Shown in pieces: positions 13,301-64,000 of a stretch of DNA of 64,000 bases. A program made the translations under genes and the position numbers. Source of the DNA: Synaphobranchus kaupii (lineage: Eukaryota > Chordata > Actinopteri > Anguilliformes > Synaphobranchidae). The stretch is taken from NCBI GenBank assembly GCA_029718625.1, contig CM056379.1, forward strand, positions 63,763,626 through 63,827,625, written 5' to 3'. Below the pieces are notes generated by a model. It saw only the letters and a list, made by a program, of their open reading frames with translations. It ran no database searches and was not told the DNA's origin. Every line of letters begins with the position of its first letter. Position 1 is the first letter of the stretch.

Positions 13301-13545
13301 TGGGCCTGGGGCTGGCCCAATTCTGGAAGCCTGGTGGGTGGCCCCTCCCTTGGGCACCACGGACGCTCTGCCTGGCACTCTCTTCCTTGGCCCTCTACCA
13401 CATCAACAGAATGCCCTTGCCCACCTCCCCACCCTTCCTGTTCTATTTTCTCTACTTCATCAGATTCACCCTTATGCCTCAGGTGGTCATGGTATTCGTT
13501 CCAGGGTTTGTCCACCTCCTTACCGCCAAGAATAAGGAGGAGTAA
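4251..13545 (+). CDS. g6pc3: G6PC3, glucose-6-phosphatase catalytic subunit 3 (3' four coding exons)
   Basis: Membrane phosphohydrolase of the endoplasmic reticulum that hydrolyses glucose-6-phosphate; the G6PC3 paralogue is the broadly expressed one, known in mammals for its role in neutrophils. Four exons are placed: 4251-4341, 4553-4671, 5885-6026 and 13203-13545. All have AG/GT borders and compatible phases and give about 231 residues; the human protein has 346. The family motifs PSGH and SR-x5-H (SRIFILAH, then FPHQV) are present, so the second and third parts of the PAP2-type phosphatase signature are intact. The first part (K-x6-RP) should be in exon 2, which I did not find in 1-4250, so the 5' end is probably outside the window. 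Several hydrophobic stretches fit a multi-span ER protein, and the C-terminus KNKEE has the K-x-K-x-x form of an ER retrieval signal. HDAC5 is its tail-to-tail neighbour, as in human. The last intron is 7.2 kb and full of transposons. Confidence 0.9.
4553..4671 (+). CDS. g6pc3: G6PC3 exon with SR-x5-H catalytic motif
   Basis: The acceptor is ctttggcag and the donor is ctggcag/gtcagt. The encoded peptide contains [15 protein letters not shown]. The Arg and the first His match the conserved catalytic pair of the family (Arg170 and His176 in G6PC1). Phases join correctly to both neighbouring exons. Confidence 0.92.
4672..5884. other. G6PC3 intron with MITE
   Basis: This is the intron between the SR-x5-H exon and the next exon. 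It holds a common fish repeat word around 4740-4800 (cttagcagacactcttaccc) and a palindromic MITE at 5182-5376. Nothing else was recognised. Confidence 0.6.
5182..5376. mobile_element. hAT-type MITE, about 195 bp
   Basis: It begins cagggatactcaaatctgg and ends with the inverted match cagatttcagtatccctg. The CAGGGATAC type of end fits hAT-family MITEs of fish. The flanking eight bases match only in part, so the target duplication is decayed. Confidence 0.6.
5885..6026 (+). CDS. g6pc3: G6PC3 exon, membrane segments
   Basis: The acceptor is tttttgtggcag and the donor is tcctg/gtgagt. It encodes [10 protein letters not shown], then PEWRPLLFF and a long hydrophobic stretch ending HFGVDLSW. The junction codon TG+G gives the Trp of DLSWSISLA, a sequence also found in mammalian G6PC3. 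Confidence 0.9.
7319..8820. mobile_element. hAT-like element with 8-bp target duplication
   Basis: The octamer attcagta is found at 7311-7318 and again at 8821-8828. The ends inside it are imperfect inverted repeats (agagatgggc against agggatgtgc read on the other strand), followed by gagtactcgagtactc and its inverted partner. An 8-bp duplication and AGGGATG-type ends fit hAT. There is no transposase reading frame. A piggyBac-like element is nested inside. Confidence 0.6.
7559..8573. mobile_element. piggyBac-like MITE nested in the hAT-like element
   Basis: TTAA occurs directly on both sides (7555-7558 and 8574-8577), with termini cactagaa and its complement ttctagtg. TTAA duplication is the mark of piggyBac. 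The inverted ends are short (8 bases). The interior shows no open frame. Confidence 0.5.
9012..9056. repeat. Solo terminal fragment of a Tc1-type element
   Basis: The sequence acagtgagaaccataatt, followed by cattggacagtgacaca, matches the end of the fold-back element at 18435-19358. The rest of the element is missing. An unrelated MITE-type end (gctgtgtccgaatcag, about 8901) lies just upstream and is shared with 33117-33540. Confidence 0.55.
9351..10215. repeat. Diverged tandem duplication of about 390 bp plus a 90-bp spacer
   Basis: Segment 9351-9740 is repeated at 9836-10215 in the same direction: taggagcattaactt, aagtttttgaaac, gttcaacataacc and gacgagacggagct occur in the same order in both. 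The 90-bp spacer (9741-9830, aattagcaactccaattgc) reappears at about 10819-10910. The second unit is therefore split by an insertion at about 10216-10818. Confidence 0.65.
10216..10818. mobile_element. Insertion of about 600 bp splitting the second duplicate unit
   Basis: It is inferred because the duplicated sequence gacgagacggagct/atgtca is continuous in the first copy but interrupted here. It starts near tgggcttttacag and ends near ctccaca, which could be a solo LTR (TG...CA), but no clean target duplication was seen. Confidence 0.35.
11540..13000 (-). mobile_element. Interspersed element X, copy 1, with (AAT)n tail and tRNA-like region
   Basis: Read on the minus strand it starts gggatggcaggtatgcc near 12998 and ends in an AAT-type tail near 11545. 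The same order of sequence is found on the plus strand at 25977-28436. A tRNA-like box pair lies at about 12480-12570. A simple-sequence 3' tail and a tRNA-like region suggest a retroposon. No protein was recognised. Confidence 0.5.
12478..12572 (-). repeat. tRNA-derived SINE-like segment
   Basis: The minus strand carries a box-A-like word (gtggcctagtgg) and a box-B-like word (gggtttgatcccc) about 40 bases apart, as in tRNA-derived promoters. The cloverleaf is too degraded for a working tRNA gene. Confidence 0.5.
13203..13545 (+). CDS. g6pc3: G6PC3 terminal coding exon
   Basis: The acceptor is ctgttcaccag and the stop is TAA at 13543-13545. It encodes [15 protein letters not shown], then [11 protein letters not shown] and several membrane-type segments, ending in KNKEE. 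The Asp-Ser-x-Pro-Phe and Ser-Leu-x-Arg-Asp blocks match G6PC3 C-termini. The reading frame is open throughout. Confidence 0.93.
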
Positions 13546-13779
13546 TGGTGTGTTATGGCAAGGGGATGAATTTAATATGTCTTCAATGAAAAGCCAAAGA
13601 CATGTATTTTTATACATCAAGGAAAAGAGGGGTGTTAAACATGATCTATCTCTCCAGCCACATCTCATCAATGGTGTGGAACATTCTACCTGAATCTTTC
13701 CACTGAATGCACCATGGCACAGACTGTATTATGGAGCATTGGAGTTTAGATGTGTTTTAGTAATTAATGAAAGTCACAA

Positions 13780-13789
13780 AATAAATAAA
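13780..13789 (+). terminator. Overlapping polyadenylation signals, G6PC3
   Basis: Two overlapping AATAAA hexamers (13780-13785 and 13784-13789) lie about 235 bases after the G6PC3 stop codon. They are the first such signals downstream, so a short 3' UTR of about 260 bases is inferred. Confidence 0.6.
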
Positions 13790-14023
13790 ATTGAAACTGT
13801 CCATCTTGACAAAGTGATATGTATGAAGAGGCACAAATTGCGCTTATTCCTTGAAAGGAATTATGATCCATCCATCTATTCAAAAATTACAATATTTTTG
13901 GTTGTAAAAAGGTATAATTTCCTTTCATATTTCACACATCCTACATCTCACTTTTTGTCATCAAGAACTTTGGCAAGTTCATTAATAATGGCCACTAAAC
14001 AGGTCTTGGCAGAAACAATGTAA

Positions 14024-14029
14024 TTTATT
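14024..14029 (-). terminator. Candidate distal HDAC5 polyadenylation signal
   Basis: AATAAA on the minus strand at the far end of the AT-rich convergent region, only about 240 bases from the G6PC3 signals. If used, the HDAC5 3' UTR would be about 7.7 kb and would contain two fold-back elements. Confidence 0.3.
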
Positions 14030-15098
14030 TACACAAAGACAAATGTTATAACATGATATAAAATACTTCAAAACATGAGATGTAACAAAGACTGATAAAA
14101 GATTTCTTTTTTTCAAAGAGTATCCCACGTTGTTTTTCCTCCAGATAAAAAGTTAAAACAAAAAAAGTGACAAAATTAAACATTTTCTACAACACATTAC
14201 TGGTCTTCAACCACTGTAAGGACACACTTGAACTTAAGAACACTTAACCATTTGCTGTGTCCACCAAAAGTGTTCTCAAATACAAAAAGAACTTGGAAAT
14301 GAAGTCAACACATTTTTTTTCCAAACAGCAAGAAAACAAAACAAAAAAAAACACCAGCACTGATTTATTTGAAACGGGTATAATTTTTACAGTGTCATTT
14401 AGAAAACTGCTTTAATAAAGTGCGATCTTTGTCTTGTGCCAAACAAAAAAACACACTTGAAGTGTTCCTGCCTCTCGCAGTTTGAAAATGCCTTTCACCC
14501 AACTATGGAGACGAAAAAATATTGTCACAGACAGCAGTGACATAACTGACACGGTGACATACAGGAAACTTCCTTGGTACACACAATCCACCTCAACCCC
14601 GACAGGCTGTTCCAATTCAAACAGGCACAATAGTAACCACCTTCGCATTGGATGTTAGGGAGGGTTAGGACCACATTCTCTCGCTATTGCGACTACTCCC
14701 ACATCCAGATTGTACTACATCAATATGGCTGACAACCTATCAGAATGGGAAATATAAAAGGGAAAGTGCTAATCGTGGCATACCATTACCATCATCCATA
14801 TTACTTATATTACATAAATGCCTAGTATCATCTGGATGTCTGTAGTAATCCAAGCCATCTCTAAACACTTAAACACAAGCTGAATCCAGGCAGTACTTGG
14901 GTGTTATATTGCTCACCATAGGCACATCAAAACAGAATGTATTTGGGAAATGGGGGGGGGGGGGGGGGCAGAGCTGCCCATGTCACTGCCACACCCTACA
15001 ATTGTGCTTCTTATAAATACAAATGTGGCTGTGTGTGTGTGTATGTATGTATATATATATATATATATACACACACACAAACGCATACATATATATAT

Positions 15099-15721
15099 AG
15101 TGCAGTCCGTAAGTATTTTGACAGTGACACAAATCTTTTTTTTGTTTTGGCTCGGCACTCCAGCACATTGGATTTGCAATGGAACTGACTGAGGTTGAAG
15201 TGCAGACTTTCAGCTCACATTTGAGGGTTTTTACATCCAAATCAGTTGAACCGTGTAGCAATTATAGCCTTTTTTTTATATGTTATCACCGCACCCCCCC
15301 CCCCCCCTCATTTTAGGGGACAAAAAGTAATCAGACAAATTAGCATAAACTTAAATAAAGTCATCATATTTAATATTTGGTTGCATATCCTTTGCATGCC
15401 ATGAATACCTGATGTCTGTGATCAAACATCAAAATACACAATATCTTATTTTATATATTATAGCGATGCTATAACCGCTCTGCATTTGAATCTCTGTGGG
15501 AATTTGGGGGGGGGGGGGGGGCTAGATTAAACTGTAAATTATGCTGGAAGAATATGTAACACATTGTTGTAAGTCATCAAGGGTCTGGAGGTTTCAAACA
15601 AGCCTCAAACCATCACTCTGTTGCCAGATATGCTGTAGATATGGATGGATCACTTTAAGGGTTATTTATCCTGTCCGGAGTAGAAAACCTTTAATATTTT
15701 CCACTTACGGACTGCACTGTA
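15099..15721. mobile_element. Fold-back element, shared core, copy 1 (TIR tacagtgcagtccgtaagt)
   Basis: It begins tagtgcagtccgtaagta and ends acttacggactgcactgta, and was inserted at TA inside a TA/TG microsatellite. The interior has the arm words gaggttgaagtgcagac and gcatatcctttgcatgcc, then one half of the shared core (gcatttgaatctctgtggg; catcactctgttgcc). The right arm is nearly absent, so the palindrome has collapsed. Confidence 0.75.
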
Positions 15722-18434
15722 TGTGTGTGTGTGTGTATGTGTATATATATATATATATATATATAGTTTTCAGATGAGAGGTAAATTCATGAACATACAC
15801 ACACACGCACACACACATATTAGGTTAGAAGACAATGGTGATTACGTGGATGCGTGTTTGTGTCCAGAGGGGGAGTCTCTGTCTCTATATATTACAGCCT
15901 AGGGGAACAAATCTTCAGTAGCAAAATGGATACAACTCAATCAAAATTCTACGTTATCATGGCTGTCACTTTGGATTAAAGTTCAGAAATGAATTAATTT
16001 CAAGGCCCTGGAAAGGTTATAGACACGAAACCAAACGGATGTGAAAAATTAATTGTGAATGCGTGAACCCCTAGGTAGTCATCAGAAACGTCTCGATCCT
16101 GATTCCTGCTAACTGAAATCTGACAAAAAATGGGATGGGAGGTAGGAGATACTTCAAACTGAAGTGAGATGAAAGAACATGGCATTCGACAATTAGTGGG
16201 CAATGGCAAGATTCGGTTTTCCAACAACACGGCACAAGACACAAAGGCTACATTTCATTTAAACAGAGGTTTTGGTCATCTGGGGATACAATATAAATCA
16301 GGGCTAAGACAATGAACAGGACGCTAGCTTGGGAAAGTTTGTAATTCAATTCCGGCACGTGTGGGGCAGCAGCTGCCCTTTTCCCAGAGGAAGCGGTCTC
16401 TGGTACCCTGTATGATTGGGTAAAAATATCTCACTCAGAGACGGGGTTCCGCAGAATGGAAATGAGATCTAATTCTTGAAAAACCAGGGTCAAAATAAGA
16501 AAGCAAGTACAACACTACCCAATTTCACAGGGAATATACTTGATAAGGCGTACAACATTGTAGAAATAAAAGAAATGTGGTATGGTAAAAAGTGCTGCTT
16601 TGAGGTACCCACAATATGTGACCAAAACCTGGGTCACAGTGTCATGTTCTGACACAGATCTTCCTGCCAATTTGAGAGGTCTTAGTGTCTTAGAGTTAAT
16701 TCACTTTGACCTATACTGCATATTGAACCGCATAACCAATCCCCCGGATCATAACCCCTGCAATCCTATCAACATACCACTGGAAACAAGTACAGGTGAA
16801 TGAAAATAAACATAAAATGAGCAAGAACCTAACAAGGACCTGAACAATATTGCCAGAATCGCAAGATAATCCCTACTGCGAATGGGATCTGCAGTAGCTT
16901 CACTGGGAAGTCTGCAGTAGTCCCCTCCTTTTCCCTGCAAATCTGAATTAGAACCCCCAAGCCTTTGTACACCTTGGTGACCATAAACAACAGGAGAATC
17001 CCTGGGCATTCTCTCACATGAGTTTCATCACATGAATCATTGGGCAGGCCTTGTCCACAGCTGGGCCTTCACATACATTACAAAGAGCCGTGGCTCTTCC
17101 AGGTTAACAGTGAATAGTTTTGCCGATTATCAAGAGGAACAAAACTCCAATTTTTAGAAAAGGTAACAACATTACAATGAGTACAGTAAAAAAAAAAAAA
17201 TATATATTGAAAATGTACACATACCCTGAAATAAAACGCCAAGGAGAGTCAATGTTCCCTTTTTAAGATCCTTACTGCAATTACACTGTTTCACCACAGA
17301 GTGGCACTGAACACAATGCAATAATCAAAATCACATAAAAGGAGAAAATAAAAAGTGAAATAATTTTTTTTCATCAAGAATATTCACAGTTACAGATTAT
17401 TAAAATAGTGTGCAATACAATACATACACATTTATATACAATGTGTATATCAATGTATATATATATATGTATATATATATATTTCTATTATTTTCAACAG
17501 GAAAGCATTTGAAAGAACACAGACATTAAGGAATGTGCTTTGATAATTTCAAACGTCTGCATTTCAATATAACCAAGACATTTTATATATTCCAAATATA
17601 TGGTAAAAGATGGTCATGTAATTCAAAATCCAACCACAGTGTATGGAGATTCAAACACCAGGACATTGGAAGGACACGTGTGAAACAGACCTCTTTCCAA
17701 TGTCAAAAAATATACAATTACTCTTTAAATCTCAACAATCATAGATCACCAAATACCAGTATACACAACATTTGAAATATCAACAAATATACATATTTAC
17801 CGAATAGCAAAATAGTGTGGGCACAACATTAAACCTATTTTTATGGTGACTGACGGATGTTATACACCTCTGTGTCTTCTGTTGTAAGAATACCCTTTTT
17901 ATTGTGGCTGTTTTGTGCTATAGTTGGTTAAAAAATATTTGCTGTACTGACCAATGAGCAGGCCTTTAATACCTTCTGCCAAAAAAAGTTACATCAGAGT
18001 TTTAAGAAACTTACAACAGTTCATTTAAATGCATTGTTTACTTTTTTTAATCCAGTCCTACATTAACAACTATGAAGTGACTATGTGTCGCACATAAAAG
18101 TAATGGAGGTGAAAAATGCGAAATGTAATATCGCAAATCTGCCCACGGATCTCAATGGTCAACGATGTAGGTCAGCTTAACCGCGGCTCCACTGGAGCCC
18201 CTGTGCACATTAAATGTATGAATACGGTGGCTACAAATAAATCTTTGTGAAACTGATTTAATCCTCCATTTTTCTTTTTGCAGTGGAAAACATCTAGAGT
18301 CCTACGGCCAAAGCCTCTCTTCATGCTAGCAGGCACATGTGCTATGGTCCCGGCCCTCCCCTGAACATCTGGCTTTCAGAACCAAAGGCGATCATGTACA
18401 GTTTCAACTGGAGCATTTTGAGTAATACATCGAT

Positions 18435-19358
18435 GTACAGTGAACACCATAATTCATTGGACAGTGACACATTTGTTATTCTGGTTCTGTACTCTAGCAC
18501 TTTGAGTTTGAAAGGATACAATGACGAAGAGGTTGAAGTGCAGACTGTTAGCTTTAATTTGAGGGTATTTTCAGCCATATCGGATAAACGGTTTAAAAAT
18601 TATAGAACCTTTTGTACATAGTCTCCCCCATCAGAAAATATTGTACAGTTTAACGTAATGTAGAATAAAGTAATCATTTCTAATATTTGGTCGCATATCC
18701 TTTGCATGCCATGACTTCCTGACGTCTATGACCCAACAATATCAAAAGACTCTTGATATCTTATTTTTACAGGACGGTAGATCTCCAGGAACAGGGTTGG
18801 GCAGCCCTGCCTTAAAGTGATCCATCCATATCTACTGCATATCTGACAGCAGAGTGATGGTTTAAGGCTCGTTTGATACGTCAGACCCTTTATGACTTAC
18901 AGCCATTTCGCCAACAATGTATTCCATACTGTTCCAGCATAATTTACAGCTAAATCTAGTCCCACCCCCCAATTCCCATAGAGATCCATTCAAATGCAGA
19001 GTTATAGTTATAGTATTGCTTGTAAGAGTACCAGAAAATAAGATATCAAGAGTCTTTTGATGTTGTTGGGTCACAGACATCAGGGAGTCATGGTATGCAA
19101 AGGATATGCGACCAAATATTAACAATGATTACTACATTATGTTAAACTGTCCAATATTTTTTGATGGGGGAGACTATGTACAAAAAGTTCTATAATTTCT
19201 AAACCGTTTATCCGATATGGCTGAAAATACCCTCAAATTAAAGCTAACAGTCTGCACTTCAACCTCTTCGTCATTGTATCCTTTCAAACTCAAAGTGCTA
19301 GAGTACAGAACCAAACAAAAAATGTGTCACTGTCCAATGAATTATGGTGCTCACTGTA
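18435..19358. mobile_element. Fold-back element, shared core, copy 2 (TIR tacagtgagcaccataatt)
   Basis: It starts tacagtgaacaccataatt and ends with the inverted match attatggtgctcactgta, ending in TA. Arms of about 300 bp are inverted copies (ggttgaagtgcagactgtta at about 18530 against its complement near 19255; catatcctttgcatgcc at about 18695 against its complement near 19100). The centre is the shared core (catccatatctactgcatat; ccccccaattcccatagag). A fragment of the hAT MITE found at 46205-46397 is fused in at about 18771-18811. Confidence 0.8.
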
Positions 19359-20596
19359 GCTTCAGGACAGAGAAGATTTAGGCACTACTGCTTTTTTTTA
19401 ATTTTTTTTTTTTACTTTTTATGCTCAGGAAAAGCAAACATATTGATTTACAGCACAGATGGAATGGGGATTATCTCTACATAAAATAACCTTTTGACGA
19501 GGGCATGACTGGAAATACCACTGTGGGTGAATGGTAACAATGGCATAAGACAGACATACAGTATACTTTGGTGCATCCCATAGTCCAGCAGTGTAACTAA
19601 ACTAGCTAAATCTAGAACCAAAGATATACAAGTAAAGCTGCTTTGGGAACATAAGCAAGATGCACCTTATACAGACAAATGTCAGTTATTCTCCACTATA
19701 TAATTTTCATACAGTATATAGTTTATGACAGACCTCAATATGTCAGTGTTAAAACTTTGTTGAGTTGTAAATTAATATTAAAAAATTTAAATATCAAATC
19801 TAATAGAATTCAAGAAAAAACAAAAGAAATTCAATAAAATATTTGATCATATTGCTGAAGATTAAAATCTTTTAGGGCCGGGATGATGTAGTGCACAATT
19901 CTCCAGCTTTGGTGTCATTTATATATTTCAGAAATATCATTACTTCCCCAATTTTATGAGTGACTTCAAATTTTGCAGTCACCTCAAAATAGCTCCCCCT
20001 TTACACAAACAGCTTTTGATGTTAAAAAAAACAAAAAAAAAACAATGAAATAAAACACTTTATACACTCTTTTTCATTAAATAATACTTTTATATTAAAA
20101 GTCTACATGGCTGAATTTATAGCCTGTTACAATATTATTGAGAAGACATTGCCAATGTGGCATCCTTCCTCGAAAAATCAATGAAATTGTGATTTCAGAT
20201 AAGAATAAAAGACAGGTAAATACATTATTTACACATGACAACAGACGTGAAAAGAGTTGGTCACAAATTGTATCGCAAATTTCCTAATTTCACAACCTGC
20301 CGTTTAGGGCACAGTACGAATAAATAAAGAGGGAGCAGACAGGTTTGCGATCACGGACCAGCAAATGACCCAAAATGACCTTTGACCTTACGCCTCACAC
20401 ACTCCCAGCACCCCTATACAGGCAACGGTAAACGAGAGTGTGGGAGAAACAGGAAAAAAAGAGGACAGGAACAAAAAGGAAACTGAGCAATGACCTTAAT
20501 TACAACATCTGCAGAATTGGTGCACTTTTTAAGGAAATTAAGGCATTTTTCCATAAAAATGAGAGTAATGATTGTGTGGATTTTTCCCCCCCCGTT

Positions 20597-20602
20597 TTTA
20601 TT
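20597..20602 (-). terminator. Candidate proximal HDAC5 polyadenylation signal
   Basis: AATAAA on the minus strand about 1.1 kb after the stop codon, a UTR length similar to that of mammalian HDAC5. It is weak evidence: other hexamers occur further on. Confidence 0.35.
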
Positions 20603-21727
20603 ACGTTTTAGAAAAGGCACCGAGTTCCACTTGAAACTTACCAATGCTCTTCTCACCTTGCTTAGAATTGCCCGTAAAACCGCTGCCCTCCTCCCTCAAG
20701 GACAAACGAGGAAGGCTAATTCGTCCCTTCCTCTCATCTTAGCGTTTGGTGGCCGTCCTCAAGTTCCACAGGGTGGCCGTGAGCTGCTTTTGCCTCGGGT
20801 GCAACTGTGGGGTGTTTCTGAGGAGAGGGGTGTTATGTAGTCCAAGGAAAAGTTTGGCTGCGGCAAAGAAAGTTGTGTTTTTGCAGCCCTTAGTGAAAAT
20901 ACAAAAGCATCCTCCCCTCAGCTCTACGCCGCCCATTCCACACTCAACTACTGAAGAGAACAAAACGACAACACAAATATCGACAACACAAAAACTCATA
21001 CTGGTGTGTGCGCTTGCATGTGCGTGTATGTGTTTGTATACACACACAACACACACACACACACACACACACACATGCATATGCACCTATTTGTATACAT
21101 ACATACAGTATACACATATTGAACACAAAGTTGTGCTTCAAGCAACCTTATTGAATTGAACAGAGAAATATACCAACAAAGACATAATCAAAGAGAGAAA
21201 CTGCACACACTCACAAGAAATAAAGCAATCCATTCAATATTTCATATTTGTGAAATTGGTTCAGCTTCTAATTCAGTAACTTGCGTGTTTTAAGTGTCAG
21301 TCCTGTTTGTTGGCTTTTTCACTTCAAATATATGCAAAATAAAAACTGCATGTGAAGAAAGACCTCTCTTAAAAAATGAAAATCCGCTGAGGCGGTTGTT
21401 GCTGCCGGTAACCGAGTCACGCTGATGTTCCCTCCCTTTCATTTCCTGCTTTTCCCTGCACGTTTGCGGTCTGTCCTCTTATCCTCTTGTGCGTCCACCT
21501 GCCTTGTCAGTTCGTCCGTCCATCTGTCTTCCCCTCCACGGGGCCAGTTTGGCAGCAAGGGCGGCGGGGGAGGGTTGAGACAGGCAGCCCCAGCGTGTAC
21601 TCATCAGGTGCAGAAAAGTTCCCAAGGGGCTGAGGGGCGGAGACTGCGGGACAATGGCGTGGTGGTGGGGGCCGGGGACTCTCTAGGTACATCCATGTGA
21701 GGTTTCAAGATTGGCAGCCGCAGTGCC

Positions 21728-64000
<42,273 letters not shown>

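Larger units (their letters stand above)
13790..21727. other. Convergent 3' region between G6PC3 and HDAC5
   Basis: No coding exon was seen. AT-rich DNA with poly-G runs (14951-14968, 15507-15522), a poly-C run (15294-15307), TA/TG microsatellites (15030-15095, 15722-15765, 17400-17480) and a CA tract (about 21040-21075). Two fold-back elements sit at 15099-15721 and 18435-19358. At least the right-hand 1-1.3 kb should be HDAC5 3' UTR; the rest may be UTR or intergenic. Confidence 0.55.

Noticed and set aside
14412..14648. A 78-codon minus-strand frame in the convergent 3' region
   Set aside because: There are no recognisable domains or splice context, and the length is what AT-rich untranslated DNA can give by chance.

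Overview
The window is nuclear DNA from a ray-finned fish, very probably a teleost. Two lines of evidence support this. It holds vertebrate genes split into small GT-AG exons, and the introns are crowded with fish-type DNA transposons: Tc1/mariner elements including the Sleeping Beauty type of terminal repeat, hAT and piggyBac MITEs, and degraded non-LTR retrotransposons. The species cannot be named from sequence alone.

Two host genes run toward each other. On the plus strand, the last four coding exons of G6PC3 (glucose-6-phosphatase catalytic subunit 3) lie at 4251-13545; its first two coding exons were not found and probably lie before base 1. On the minus strand, HDAC5 (class IIa histone deacetylase) fills 21728-64000, entering at the right edge with its glutamine-rich coiled coil and ending at 21728. 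I could place 24 coding exons (about 1,010 codons), with all exon phases agreeing except for one apparent one-base frameshift at 57625-57759. The G6PC3-HDAC5 tail-to-tail order matches the human 17q21 order, which supports HDAC5 over HDAC4, as does the protein sequence.

Layout: 1-4250, intron or upstream DNA with a fold-back MITE; 4251-13545, G6PC3 with a 7.2 kb last intron full of nested transposons; 13546-21727, convergent 3' UTRs and microsatellites with two fold-back elements; 21728-34486, HDAC5 deacetylase domain exons, interrupted at 24.6-29.5 kb by a 59-bp minisatellite that carries two large insertions; 34.5-38.9 kb, a pile-up of LINE and Tc1 pieces; 39005-43549, exons of the acidic and phosphorylation-site region; 43.8-49.4 kb, a Tc1-type fold-back, a MITE and a 2.1 kb minisatellite touching an exon; 49445-58613, exons of the MEF2-binding, nuclear-localisation and 14-3-3 region with an internally deleted hAT element and a degraded Tc1; 58.6-63.9 kb, a large nested insertion.

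The most unusual pattern is a palindromic core of about 500 bp found five times, each time inside a different Tc1/mariner terminal-repeat family, with the same centre of symmetry in the copies where it can be seen. Other points of note are the HDAC5 frameshift in an eight-base homopolymer, a 32-bp minisatellite with a 640-bp higher-order period next to an HDAC5 splice donor, and an intact 188-codon reading frame joining a BED finger directly to a hAT dimerisation tail.
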